From: Lactobacillus sp. LL6
GTDB taxonomy: Bacteria; Bacillota; Bacilli; Lactobacillales; Lactobacillaceae
DNA length: 64,000 nucleotides
Assembly (NCBI RefSeq): GCF_007570935.1
Contig: NZ_VLLR01000002.1
Span: 62,001-126,000 of the forward strand
Reading direction: 5' to 3'
The notes below the pieces were generated by a model. That model was not told where the DNA came from. It saw only the letters and a list, made by a program, of their open reading frames with translations, and did not search any database. Positions 53,294 to 61,462 of this stretch are shown here, piece after piece. A program made the position numbers and the translations under genes. The first letter of the stretch is position 1. Every line of letters starts with the position of its first letter.

Positions 53294-54673
53294 GTGAATT
53301 TTTCTGATTTAGGAAAAGAAATAATAAAAAATGTTGGTGGAGTAGAAAATATAAATTCTCTTTATCACTGCACAACTCGTCTACGTTTTGAGTTAAAAGA
53401 TGAAAATAAGGCAAATACAGCAGCGATTAAAAAATTACCATTAGTCTTAGGAGTAACTTCTGCTAATGGTCAATATATGATTGTACTAGGTAAGAATGTA
53501 GCTCCTACTTATGAAGCTATTATGGAAGAATATCATTTAAGTGATAAAATTCAGCAATCAAACAATAGTAAAAAACTAACTTGGAAAAAAGCAGGTAAAG
53601 TTACATTAGACTATATTCAAGCATCTGTAACTCCAATGATTCCAGCATTAATTGCAGGAGGAATGTTTAAAGTTTTTCTACTAATAATAACTGCTTGGAT
53701 TGCACCTTCTTTTGCTAAGACTAGTAGCTATATGCTACTAAGTGCGATTGCAGATGCACCATTTTACTTTATGCCGATTATGGTTGCCTATGGTGCCGCA
53801 TTAAAACTAAAAGCTACACCAACTTATGCAATGATGGCAACTGCATCATTGCTATATCCAAGCTTTCATGAATTGTTAAATAAATTAATGGCTAATCCTC
53901 ATTTAGCAAGTCCAACTTTATTTAACTTACCGGTTAAAGTTGTTAACTATGGGACATCTTTATTACCAGCTTTGTTAATATCACTTGCAGCATATTATGC
54001 TGAAAAACTATTAAACAAAATTATTCCAGGTATCTTAAAAACAGTATTTGTAGGTGTGGGAACTATTTTTATTGCGGGATCCTTAGGATTTTTGATTCTA
54101 GGTCCAGTTGGAAACTATTTAGGGGAAATAATTGCACAGGTTATAATTTTTCTTGGAAAAACAGTCGGTCCGCTTGCAACCGGTCTTTTAGCAGCAGCTT
54201 TACCATGGCTGGTAATGACTGGAATGCATGCAGCGATTGCGCCGTTTATGCCACAATTAATTAACAATCCGGGTTATGATCCATTAATTCGACCAGCCTT
54301 TTTGCTTCATAACATGGCTGAAGGTGGAGCTAACATTGGAGTTGGTTTACGAACCAAAAATAAAAAACTGCGCAGTGAAGCATTTTCACTTGCTGTTGAT
54401 GCGATTTTTGCTGGAGTTACAGAACCTTCTCTTTATGGGATAAACTTGAAATATAAACGCCCAATGTATGGTGTAATGGCAGGCGGATTTGTGGGAGGCT
54501 TAACTGCCGGTTTGCTTGGAGCAAAAGCATATTTAGTAGGTTTTTCAACTATTTTTGCAATTGCCTTATTTGAAAAGACTGCCCTAGCAATTATTATTGG
54601 AATTATAGTTACTATTGTGGTTTCGGCAGCAGTTACATATGTTTTAGGTTTTGATGAAAATCAAGAATATTAA
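53294..54673 (+). CDS. PTS EIIBC component, sucrose/glucoside class
   Basis: This phosphotransferase permease is about 459 aa. The EIIB domain at residues 1-85 has the phosphorylated Cys in LYHCTTRLRFELKD. The EIIC membrane domain follows (VTPMIPALIAGGMFK, then a MTGMHAAIAPF segment near residue 330). There is no EIIA domain, so it must borrow one from another system. The GTG at 53294 has AAGGAG ahead; the longer frame starting at 53240 has none. It precedes a LacI-controlled sucrose unit but points the other way, so its sugar is uncertain. Confidence 0.88.
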   Translation: MNFSDLGKEIIKNVGGVENINSLYHCTTRLRFELKDENKANTAAIKKLPLVLGVTSANGQYMIVLGKNVAPTYEAIMEEYHLSDKIQQSNNSKKLTWKKAGKVTLDYIQASVTPMIPALIAGGMFKVFLLIITAWIAPSFAKTSSYMLLSAIADAPFYFMPIMVAYGAALKLKATPTYAMMATASLLYPSFHELLNKLMANPHLASPTLFNLPVKVVNYGTSLLPALLISLAAYYAEKLLNKIIPGILKTVFVGVGTIFIAGSLGFLILGPVGNYLGEIIAQVIIFLGKTVGPLATGLLAAALPWLVMTGMHAAIAPFMPQLINNPGYDPLIRPAFLLHNMAEGGANIGVGLRTKNKKLRSEAFSLAVDAIFAGVTEPSLYGINLKYKRPMYGVMAGGFVGGLTAGLLGAKAYLVGFSTIFAIALFEKTALAIIIGIIVTIVVSAAVTYVLGFDENQEY

Positions 54674-54675
54674 AT

Positions 54676-54719
54676 AAATACCCTTCATAAGAAATAATTT
54701 TCTTTTGAGGGGTATTTTT
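54676..54719. terminator. Bidirectional terminator, EIIBC and LacI genes
   Basis: ATACCCTTCA and TTGAGGGGTAT arms with a T-run. The same element, including the flanking TTTTTGTAATTA, is repeated at 59581-59630 next to a decayed LacI tail. Confidence 0.85.
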
Positions 54720-54723
54720 GTAA

Positions 54724-55728
54724 TTAGTTTGTTGTTAACTTTTTTAAAGTTGAACCTTCTCTTAATAGAATAGGTAATACATATTTATTTTCTACATGTT
54801 TATTATCGATTAAATGCTTTAAAACACTAATTGAAGTTTTAGCAATTAACTGAATTGGCTGAACGATAGTAGCAAGTTCTGGACGCATTATTTTGGTAGT
54901 TGGAGCACCATCGTAACCTATTATTTGAAGATCTTGGGGTATTTTTATTCCACGCTGTTGAGCAATCTCTAAAATAAGTATTGCATCGACATCATTACTT
55001 GCAAAAATGCCGTCTACATTAGGATGTTCATCGAACAATTTGTTATATAGCTTCTTTTTTTCGTTTATAGTAGCATTAAATTTAATTTTATAAGTAATAG
55101 GTTGTCTGTTATTCGCAATCATTACATCTTCATAAGCTTTATTTCTTAGATAATCATTTTTATCAAAACTTTCTACACTATCTGTATGAATGATTTCTTT
55201 AGCACCACGTTCAATAAGAGTTTCAGTTGCTAGTTTGCCACCTGCATAGTTATCAGAGCTAATATTTGGTATAGTTTCATTTAAATATCTATCAATTGTA
55301 ACTAGTGGAAGATTAATATCGGTGTATTCAGGAATTTTATTTTGATGATTATGGGTAGCAATAATTAATCCATCTACTTGTCGAGCTAAAAGTTGTTGTA
55401 AATAAGCCCGTTCTTTTTGGATATCGTTTTCTGCATTTCCTAAAAAAACTTTGAAGCCATTGGAAAAAAGATTTCTTTCTAGTTGATATGTTAATTCCCC
55501 AAAAAATGGATTAGCTACGCTAGGAACTAAAACTCCGATAGATTTAGTGCGGTGGGATTGTAATTGCTGTGCAATCATATTGGGTTGATAATGTAAAGTT
55601 TTCATTGCAGCTTCAACTTTTGCGATTGTCTTTTCACTAAGATATCCTCGATGGTGAATTACACGGGAGACAGTATTAGTAGAGACACCTGCAAGCTTAG
55701 CTACATCAGTCATTTTTGGTTGATTCAT
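54724..55728 (-). CDS. LacI-family regulator (sucrose-type)
   Basis: This LacI repressor is 334 aa. The HTH and hinge read MTDVAKLAGVSTNTVSRVI and YQPNMIAQQLQSHRTKSIGVLVPS, and the sugar-binding core is complete up to REGSTLKKL. The ATG at 55728 follows GAGGAATATA. It is on the same strand as and downstream of the MFS and GH32 genes, beyond a terminator. By context it is probably a ScrR-like repressor responding to sucrose or its phosphate. Confidence 0.9.
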   Translation of the reverse strand: MNQPKMTDVAKLAGVSTNTVSRVIHHRGYLSEKTIAKVEAAMKTLHYQPNMIAQQLQSHRTKSIGVLVPSVANPFFGELTYQLERNLFSNGFKVFLGNAENDIQKERAYLQQLLARQVDGLIIATHNHQNKIPEYTDINLPLVTIDRYLNETIPNISSDNYAGGKLATETLIERGAKEIIHTDSVESFDKNDYLRNKAYEDVMIANNRQPITYKIKFNATINEKKKLYNKLFDEHPNVDGIFASNDVDAILILEIAQQRGIKIPQDLQIIGYDGAPTTKIMRPELATIVQPIQLIAKTSISVLKHLIDNKHVENKYVLPILLREGSTLKKLTTN

Positions 55729-55795
55729 TATATTCCTCATCTCTTTATTACTAATTTATTATACTATTTTAGAGGAGGAAAATTGTAATATACAA

Positions 55796-55831
55796 AAAAT
55801 AAGTATTTAAAATCTTAAATACTTATTTAAT
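55796..55831. terminator. Terminator after the sugar symporter gene
   Basis: AAATAAGTATTTAA pairs with TTAAATACTTATTT. It lies 20 bases past the stop codon of the minus-strand MFS gene. Confidence 0.75.
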
Positions 55832-55849
55832 ATATTATATAAACAACAA

Positions 55850-57169
55850 CTAATTACTGCCTTTAAGACTTTGTTCCTTATGCTGTGTATAATGGTGTGA
55901 AACAGCTAACGGTTGACCATTTACTTCTTGATTGTCTTTTCTCAAAATAAAGAATGCGTAAATTGCAGCGCAGATAACAATCATTGAAATTACTAAAAAA
56001 GTATTACGATAACCAATCGAGTCATGAAGTACTCCTAATGGTGTTGAAAATACGATTTGACCGATTTGACCAGCGATTTGACCTACTACCATATACATTG
56101 TAGCAGAAAGTCTGGTATCAAAGTGAAGTGTCAAGTAACGGAATAGCGCTAAAGCAAAGATAGCAGTTTCAGGAGCGTGGAATAATTTTACAATTGAAAT
56201 TCCTACAGGATTCGTGACAATTCCACACAGACCTATTCTTAAGAACATGATCGTCACACCAATTAGTAGAGTTTTACGTACACCAATTTTTTTCATGATC
56301 CAAGGAACGACTGCCATCATTGCTGCCTCTAAGAATACTTCGATAGAGTTCAAAATACCATATGCAGTATTACCTTGAGCTGGGGTAGCAAAGAATTGTG
56401 TGAAAAATTGCGGGAACATTTGCTGATCAAACACGGTATAGAAAGAACCGCTAAAAATAATAAATATTACCAGTTCCCATAATTGTTTCATTTTAAAAAC
56501 ACTTAGAATATCTTTAAAGCTTGGCTTATCCGCATCATGTTTTTCCTCTTTTTTATCGATAAATTCGTTGATTTCTTGAGGATTTTTCGTTTTATCAAAA
56601 CATAATAACAAAAAAGTTAAAACACTTAATGCACTACATAACCAAAATACTAAATATGGGCTAACAGTAAATAAGTAACCTGCGCAAAGAGCAGAAATTG
56701 CATAACCAAATGATCCCCATGCTCTAGCTTTTCCATATTCAAAGCCATACCGACGACTCATGCGCTCAGCTAATGCTTCAAATGTAGGAGATGCTGCAAG
56801 AAAGGCAAATGATAGATAAAGTGAGCCGCAAAATGCACCTAAAATAAAATTAGAATGAAGTAGCGGTGCATATATCCAGGTAAAGAATGGTCCAAGCAGC
56901 ATTTCTAGAACTGTAACAGCTATTAGTAACCGTCTTTTTATACCTAATTTATCTTGAATAGATCCATAAACAAACATTAAAACTAGAGTAATTGCCGAGT
57001 CAAAAGTATAAATTAGTCCAACTTTAGCTCCTGAAAACTTGAGGTCATTAGTTAACCAAATTTGGAAGAATGACCACCAAATTCCCCATGCACTAAAGAA
57101 TAATAATAAACTTAATGAGCTTTCGAGATAGAATGGATTTTTAAAAATAGAAACTTTTTCTTTATTCAT
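55850..57169 (-). CDS. MFS oligosaccharide:H+ symporter (sucrose permease-like)
   Basis: This 12-helix transporter of the LacY/RafB/CscB type is about 439 aa. It starts MNKEKVSIFKNPFYLESSLSLLLFFSAWGIWWSFFQIWL, matching the first helix of the oligosaccharide symporter family, followed by YGSIQDKLGIKRR (loop 2-3 motif). The ATG at 57169 has ACGAGG ahead. Its coding frame follows GH32 directly, so the pair imports and then hydrolyses an unphosphorylated fructoside, most likely sucrose. No PTS step is needed for this route. Confidence 0.88.
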   Translation of the reverse strand: MNKEKVSIFKNPFYLESSLSLLLFFSAWGIWWSFFQIWLTNDLKFSGAKVGLIYTFDSAITLVLMFVYGSIQDKLGIKRRLLIAVTVLEMLLGPFFTWIYAPLLHSNFILGAFCGSLYLSFAFLAASPTFEALAERMSRRYGFEYGKARAWGSFGYAISALCAGYLFTVSPYLVFWLCSALSVLTFLLLCFDKTKNPQEINEFIDKKEEKHDADKPSFKDILSVFKMKQLWELVIFIIFSGSFYTVFDQQMFPQFFTQFFATPAQGNTAYGILNSIEVFLEAAMMAVVPWIMKKIGVRKTLLIGVTIMFLRIGLCGIVTNPVGISIVKLFHAPETAIFALALFRYLTLHFDTRLSATMYMVVGQIAGQIGQIVFSTPLGVLHDSIGYRNTFLVISMIVICAAIYAFFILRKDNQEVNGQPLAVSHHYTQHKEQSLKGSN

Positions 57170-57191
57170 AATAATTGCCTCGTAATTTAAA

Positions 57192-58595
57192 TTAACGAAG
57201 GGCATAGGCAGTTATTTCAGTTTGACAGGGTTGTTTGCTTGTTACTGAATATGAGACTGTGCCTTTTGCATAATAACGATCTGTGAATGAAGTCCAACCG
57301 TGATTAATAAAAATTTCAACAGAACTTGTATCAATATAAATTTGAAGTTGATGAAGCTGTTGCGGCAGTTTTGCATAACGCTTACCATCCTTACCACGAC
57401 GAGTTAATACAAGTTCATGATTTTGATAATGAAGATTGATTAAGATACCTTTATCATCCTTAAGCTGCCAATTAAAATCATGAGGTGCATCATCAAAATT
57501 AAAGATAAACTCTGTATGTTGTGGGTCACTCACAGTTAAGTTTTGTTCATCATTAATGGTTAAAGTATTATCAATATCCTTCTTTTTACGGAGGCTAGTT
57601 AACTCTTTAATTGGCTCAGCATATAAATGCTGGTTTTTAATATGTAATTCACGTGGGAGAGTGAGTAATCCAGCCCACCCATCAGTATGTTCTGCTTGAT
57701 TTTCATCAAATGGGCTCATCCAACCAATTTGAATTCGTCTATTATCTGGAGATTCAAAAGATTGAGTTGCATAAAAATTATGGCCGTGATCTAATTCATT
57801 AAAATTACTACCAGTGAATTTATTTGTTTGATAATCAAGCTGACCAATTGAATAGCAAACTTGTGAAACGTTTAAATATTCTTTATCAGTAGCTTTAATT
57901 CCTTCAGGGGAACAAATAAGCACGTCATGGTCATCTAAACTAAATAAATCAGGACATTCCCACATACTACCTTCACGGTTAATGTCATGAGATTTTGCAA
58001 TTGTACCTTTTAAATTCCAATTAAAAAGATTATCGGAGGAGTAAAGAAGAATACGACCATGATTTGTTTTCTTATCACGACTACCTAATACAAGATAGTA
58101 TTTTCCATTATGTTTCCAAACTTTAGGATCGCGAAAATCTTGAGAATTATCGTTTGGTGCTGAAATAATTGGATTATCTTTATATTTAGTAAAATGAATA
58201 CCATCTTCACTGTAAGCCATGTTTTGATTTTCCAAAAAATGATCTAAATCATTATCATTATAATAATGCTGACCAGTATATATTAGATAAAGCTTGTCAT
58301 CTTTAACAATTGCAGAACCGGAAAAGCAGCCACCTTCATCTTCAGAATCACCTGGCACAAGGGCGACTGGTAACTGTTCCCAATGAATGAGATCTTTACT
58401 GCGAACATGTCCCCAGTGCATCGGTCCCCATTGAGTAGAGTAGGGATGGTATTGATAAAATACATGATAGTAGCCTTTAAAGTAGCAAAGACCATTTGGA
58501 TCGTTTAGCCAACCGCCATTAGTTGCAATGTGATAACTAGGTCTATAGCGATTGTTAGTAATATGAACAATTTTATTTGAATTAAGTTGTTTCAT
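57192..58595 (-). CDS. GH32 beta-fructosidase (sucrose hydrolase)
   Basis: This glycoside hydrolase is 467 aa. The nucleophile Asp is in GGWLNDPNGLCYFKG, the transition-state Asp in QDFRDPKVWKHN, and the acid Glu in SMWECPDLFSL. The C-terminal beta-sandwich holds VEIFINHGWTSFTDRYYA. There is no signal peptide, so it is a cytoplasmic sucrase or sucrose-phosphate hydrolase. It is first in the operon, with AAGGAGAC before the ATG. A promoter and a CcpA cre site lie just upstream. Confidence 0.94.
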   Translation of the reverse strand: MKQLNSNKIVHITNNRYRPSYHIATNGGWLNDPNGLCYFKGYYHVFYQYHPYSTQWGPMHWGHVRSKDLIHWEQLPVALVPGDSEDEGGCFSGSAIVKDDKLYLIYTGQHYYNDNDLDHFLENQNMAYSEDGIHFTKYKDNPIISAPNDNSQDFRDPKVWKHNGKYYLVLGSRDKKTNHGRILLYSSDNLFNWNLKGTIAKSHDINREGSMWECPDLFSLDDHDVLICSPEGIKATDKEYLNVSQVCYSIGQLDYQTNKFTGSNFNELDHGHNFYATQSFESPDNRRIQIGWMSPFDENQAEHTDGWAGLLTLPRELHIKNQHLYAEPIKELTSLRKKKDIDNTLTINDEQNLTVSDPQHTEFIFNFDDAPHDFNWQLKDDKGILINLHYQNHELVLTRRGKDGKRYAKLPQQLHQLQIYIDTSSVEIFINHGWTSFTDRYYAKGTVSYSVTSKQPCQTEITAYALR

Positions 58596-58628
58596 TGTTT
58601 AGTCTCCTTAATTTATTTTTTTGTTTGT

Positions 58629-58677
58629 TGTTAGCGCTTACATAATTGATGGTAGTTCTAATACACTTATATGTCAA
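58629..58677 (-). promoter_or_regulatory. GH32 promoter with downstream cre site
   Basis: On the minus strand TTGACA (58672-58677), 17 bases and TACCAT (58649-58654), then the palindromic cre TGTAAGCGCTAACA (58629-58642) just after the start point. CcpA bound there would block transcription. Confidence 0.8.
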
Positions 58678-58757
58678 GCGCATAACACAAAAAAATAAAA
58701 AGATATATTATGCGTATAACATATTTAAGGGAATAAACAATAAATGGATTATTATTT

Positions 58758-58935
58758 ATATCTGTCGATGTATAGTACCGTAGTATTTAAGGGACATCGA
58801 CAGATGCTGTAAATATTAATCTTATAGGATTCTATAAAAAAGTTGTATTTTTTGTATTTTATTTTTATAACAATTAGACAAATCGACAGAATATGTCCTA
58901 TAATACTTAGTATGACAAGGTTGATTATAGGCAGA
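58758..58935 (+). promoter_or_regulatory. Leader and promoter of CRISPR array 2
   Basis: TAGACA (58875-58880), 18 bases and TATAAT (58899-58904) end 31 bases before the first repeat, exactly as in array 1. Further out, TCTGTCGATGT (58761-58771) and its inverted copy ACATCGACAGA (58794-58804) form a hairpin-capable pair. The array 1 leader has one copy of this motif at a similar distance. The conserved leader suggests that the array still acquires spacers using the cas genes at the other end of the window. Confidence 0.85.
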
Positions 58936-59489
58936 GTTTTTATTTAACTTAAGAGGAATGTAAATGCTTGTTGGTGCAATTGCTTGAATTCATTTGTAAC
59001 CCGTTTTTATTTAACTTAAGAGGAATGTAAATTTTGTCGTTTTTCGGATTGCCTAAATCCTATCATACGGTTTTTATTTAACTTAAGAGGAATGTAAATA
59101 CAGCAATTTGTGCTAGTGCTAAAACAGCGTGTTGGTTTTTATTTAACTTAAGAGGAATGTAAATCATAGTCATCATGCGGTGCATTAGGGAAGTTAACAA
59201 TGTTTTTATTTAACTTAAGAGGAATGTAAATAATTGTTGTACCATCTTTGAATAAAAGAGTAATTTTGTTTTTATTTAACTTAAGAGGAATGTAAATTAC
59301 GTTTTGATGATTTTCTCAAGGTCCCCTTTTCTTGTTTTTATTTAACTTAAGAGGAATGTAAATTGAATTATCTGGAGTTTGGCCACTGGTTTATGTTCGT
59401 TTTTATTTAACTTAAGAGGAATGTAAATGCGAAAGATATGGTTGTACACTTTGTTGCTATTACTGGTTTTTATTTAACTTAAGAGAAAT
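58936..59489 (+). CRISPR. CRISPR array 2 (orphan, type I-B repeat), eight spacers
   Basis: Repeats of 30 bases start at 58936, 59003, 59070, 59135, 59202, 59268, 59334 and 59399. A ninth, truncated copy at 59466-59489 lacks the last six bases. Spacers are 37, 37, 35, 37, 36, 36, 35 and 37 bases. The transcribed strand is plus: GTTTTTATTTAACTT at the start and GGAATGTAAAT at the end. No cas genes are near. The repeat differs at one base from array 1. The newest spacer should be 58966-59002. Confidence 0.97.
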
Positions 59490-59580
59490 ATTGGTATTTG
59501 TATATGTTTTTAAAGCTCCTAAATTGTATGTTTCAATAAGAATTTAAAATGCATTTATTTGTTAGGAGTTGAGAGTATAT

Positions 59581-59622
59581 AATACCCTTCAAAAGAAGCA
59601 GATTTCTTTTGAGGGTATTTTT
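59581..59622. terminator. Hairpin duplicated from the LacI 3' end
   Basis: AATACCCTTCAAAAGAA pairs with TTTCTTTTGAGGGTATT, followed by TTTT. It closely matches the terminator at 54676-54719 and has the same flank. Confidence 0.8.
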
Positions 59623-59712
59623 GTAATTAAATAAGTCCTTAATTTTGTGATTAGAGACAGTATAGATAATATAATTGTCTTCATGTGTTTATTATCAATA
59701 TAGGATAGTTTA
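59623..59712 (-). pseudogene. Decayed tail of a LacI-family gene
   Basis: On the minus strand this segment can be read IDNKHMKTIILSIL, which lines up with LIDNKHVENKYVLPIL at the C-terminus of the intact LacI protein (54724-55728). The match continues through the stop region into the shared terminator. The rest of the gene is gone and the reading is no longer open beyond this tail. It is probably a remnant of a second sucrose-type regulator. Confidence 0.65.
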
Positions 59713-59730
59713 AAAATGAAATTATACATA

Positions 59731-59777
59731 AAAAAGTAGCTCTAAACTAGATTATTAGTAAGTTAGAGCTACTTTTG
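59731..59777. terminator. Terminator after the M20 gene
   Basis: AAAAGTAGCTCTAA pairs with TTAGAGCTACTTTT. It lies 15 bases past the minus-strand stop at 59791. Confidence 0.9.
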
Positions 59778-59790
59778 ATGTAAAAATAAT

Positions 59791-60990
59791 TTATTCATTT
59801 TCAAAATAATGACTGATTATACATGCTGCAGATTTTGCACAAATAATTAAACAATCTTCGTTCATTAGAAACTTTGGACTATGGTGTGGATGAATACTCC
59901 CATCATATGGCTGACAGCCAACATAATAGAAACAAGCTGGAACTTTTTCACTATAATATGCAAAATCTTCAGATGGAGTAATTGGACCACTATCCCGGAT
60001 TTCAGTTATTTCTGGAATTTCACTTTCTGTAATCCATTCTTTAGCTTCTTGAGTCAAAGTAGGATTATTTACAAGAACAGGATAGTTATCGTCATAATTT
60101 AGGTCTGACTTTGTACCAAACATCACATCTGTTCCATGCAATATTTGTTTAATATTGTTTCTAATTAAAGAGCGATCATCTTCATTCATTATTCGGACAT
60201 CGCCTTTCATCTTGACTTGCCCTTGTATAGCATTGTAAGCTTTGCTTGCTCCATCAAAAGAACTAATAGTTACACTAGCTTCATGAAATGGATCAATGCG
60301 CCTTGAAACTATAGTTTGAACTGCATTAACAAAGTTAGAGCCAGCGACAATAGCATCATTACTTAAATTAGGCATTGCAGCGTGACCACCTTTGCCAGTA
60401 ATTGTTAAGTCAAAGTTAGCACGACCAGTTTGTGTCGCTCCAAAATGAAATTGAACACTTCCCGTTGGAAAAGTACTCATAACGTGAATACCAAAAATGT
60501 CATCTACGTTATTTAAGCATCCATCTTTAATCATTGAAATTGCTCCACCTGGAGAAAGCTCTTCTGCTGGCTGAAAAATTAATCTGATACTGCCGTTAAT
60601 TTGATTCTGAAGTTGAATTAAGCATTTTCCTAATACTAATAAATAAGCAGTGTGTCCATCATGACCACAAGCGTGCATTATTCCTGGATATTTAGATTTA
60701 AAAGGTAAATCATTATTTTCCGTGATAGGTAATGCATCAAAGTCTGCGCGCCACGCTAGTTTTTTGCCGGGTTTATTTGAATTAATATCGACAATAACAC
60801 CATATCCGTCTCCGCAGTCATGAACTTCACAATTTAAATTTTTATAATAATTTTTAATAAATTTAGATGTATTTTTTTCATGAAAAGATAGCTCAGGATG
60901 TTCGTGGAGATAACGTCTAATTTCAATGATTTCATCTTTATATTGATCAAGTAAACTCATTAGTTGGTTTTCAAAATTTTTGTTCATCAT
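59791..60990 (-). CDS. M20-family amidohydrolase
   Basis: This metal-dependent amidohydrolase/aminoacylase is 399 aa. The zinc-binding core is IMHACGHDGHTAYLL, with a Glu pair in FQPAEELSPGGA. The dimerisation domain contains GKGGHAAMPNLSNDAIV and the C-terminal SEDFAYYSEKVPACFYYVG provides the last ligand region. Relatives include N-acetyl-amino acid and hippurate hydrolases. Substrate preference cannot be read from the sequence. It is a single gene, divergent from the T-box-controlled peptide-binding protein gene, so a link to amino acid supply is plausible. Confidence 0.9.
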   Translation of the reverse strand: MMNKNFENQLMSLLDQYKDEIIEIRRYLHEHPELSFHEKNTSKFIKNYYKNLNCEVHDCGDGYGVIVDINSNKPGKKLAWRADFDALPITENNDLPFKSKYPGIMHACGHDGHTAYLLVLGKCLIQLQNQINGSIRLIFQPAEELSPGGAISMIKDGCLNNVDDIFGIHVMSTFPTGSVQFHFGATQTGRANFDLTITGKGGHAAMPNLSNDAIVAGSNFVNAVQTIVSRRIDPFHEASVTISSFDGASKAYNAIQGQVKMKGDVRIMNEDDRSLIRNNIKQILHGTDVMFGTKSDLNYDDNYPVLVNNPTLTQEAKEWITESEIPEITEIRDSGPITPSEDFAYYSEKVPACFYYVGCQPYDGSIHPHHSPKFLMNEDCLIICAKSAACIISHYFENE

Positions 60991-61092
60991 AATAAGGCCT
61001 CAATTTCTGTCTAAGTCTATCTTAAGACTAATAGTTAAAAAAAGGTAATGAAATGTGGGAATATTTCATTACAAAATAAAGTTTAATTTTTA

Positions 61093-61120
61093 TTGACTTT
61101 TAGTTTAATACGAGTATTAT
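61093..61120 (+). promoter_or_regulatory. Promoter of the T-box leader
   Basis: TTGACT (61093-61098), 16 bases and TATTAT (61115-61120). It lies about 30 bases ahead of the T-box stem I. Confidence 0.65.
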
Positions 61121-61139
61121 TATCTTCAACAAGAAATAA

Positions 61140-61427
61140 ATCAATAGCTTTGATAAGGAAAAGTACGTTGAACTACAGCTTTCAGAGAGTTCCTGGTTGG
61201 TGTGAAGGAATAGTTACGGTTTTGCTGAAAATCACCTTTGAGCAGTAATTGCAATATGAGCAATTGCAGGGCCCGCCCTTTATAGCGGCGACGTATCGTC
61301 TGTTCTATTTGGAATAGGCCGCACGTGCATGAGGCTAAGTAAGTGTATTTGACTTAGTGAATTATAGGTGGTACAGCGCTAAGGCGCCCTATTAGATCAA
61401 GATGGTCTAGTGGGGCGCCTTTTTTCT
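61140..61427 (+). promoter_or_regulatory. T-box riboswitch, probable Ile specifier
   Basis: The leader has the T-box landmarks in order: AAGGAAAAGTA near 61154, the AGAGAG bulge motif and GGTTGGTG apical loop near 61175-61205, a specifier loop TGAAAATCACCTTTGAG with ATC (Ile) at 61231-61233, and the T-box AGGTGGTACAGCGC at 61366-61379. It ends in a terminator GGCGCC...GGCGCC with six T (61383-61425). Uncharged tRNA-Ile would pair with the leader and favour antitermination. The codon call follows the usual GAA-N-NNN-A pattern. Confidence 0.9.
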
Positions 61428-61462
61428 TTATCAAGCTTTTTTGTTAGAGGAGTAAATAAGTT

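Noticed and set aside
1996-59489. Self-targeting spacers against this window
   Set aside because: By eye I found no spacer of either array matching another part of the window. A proper alignment was not possible here.
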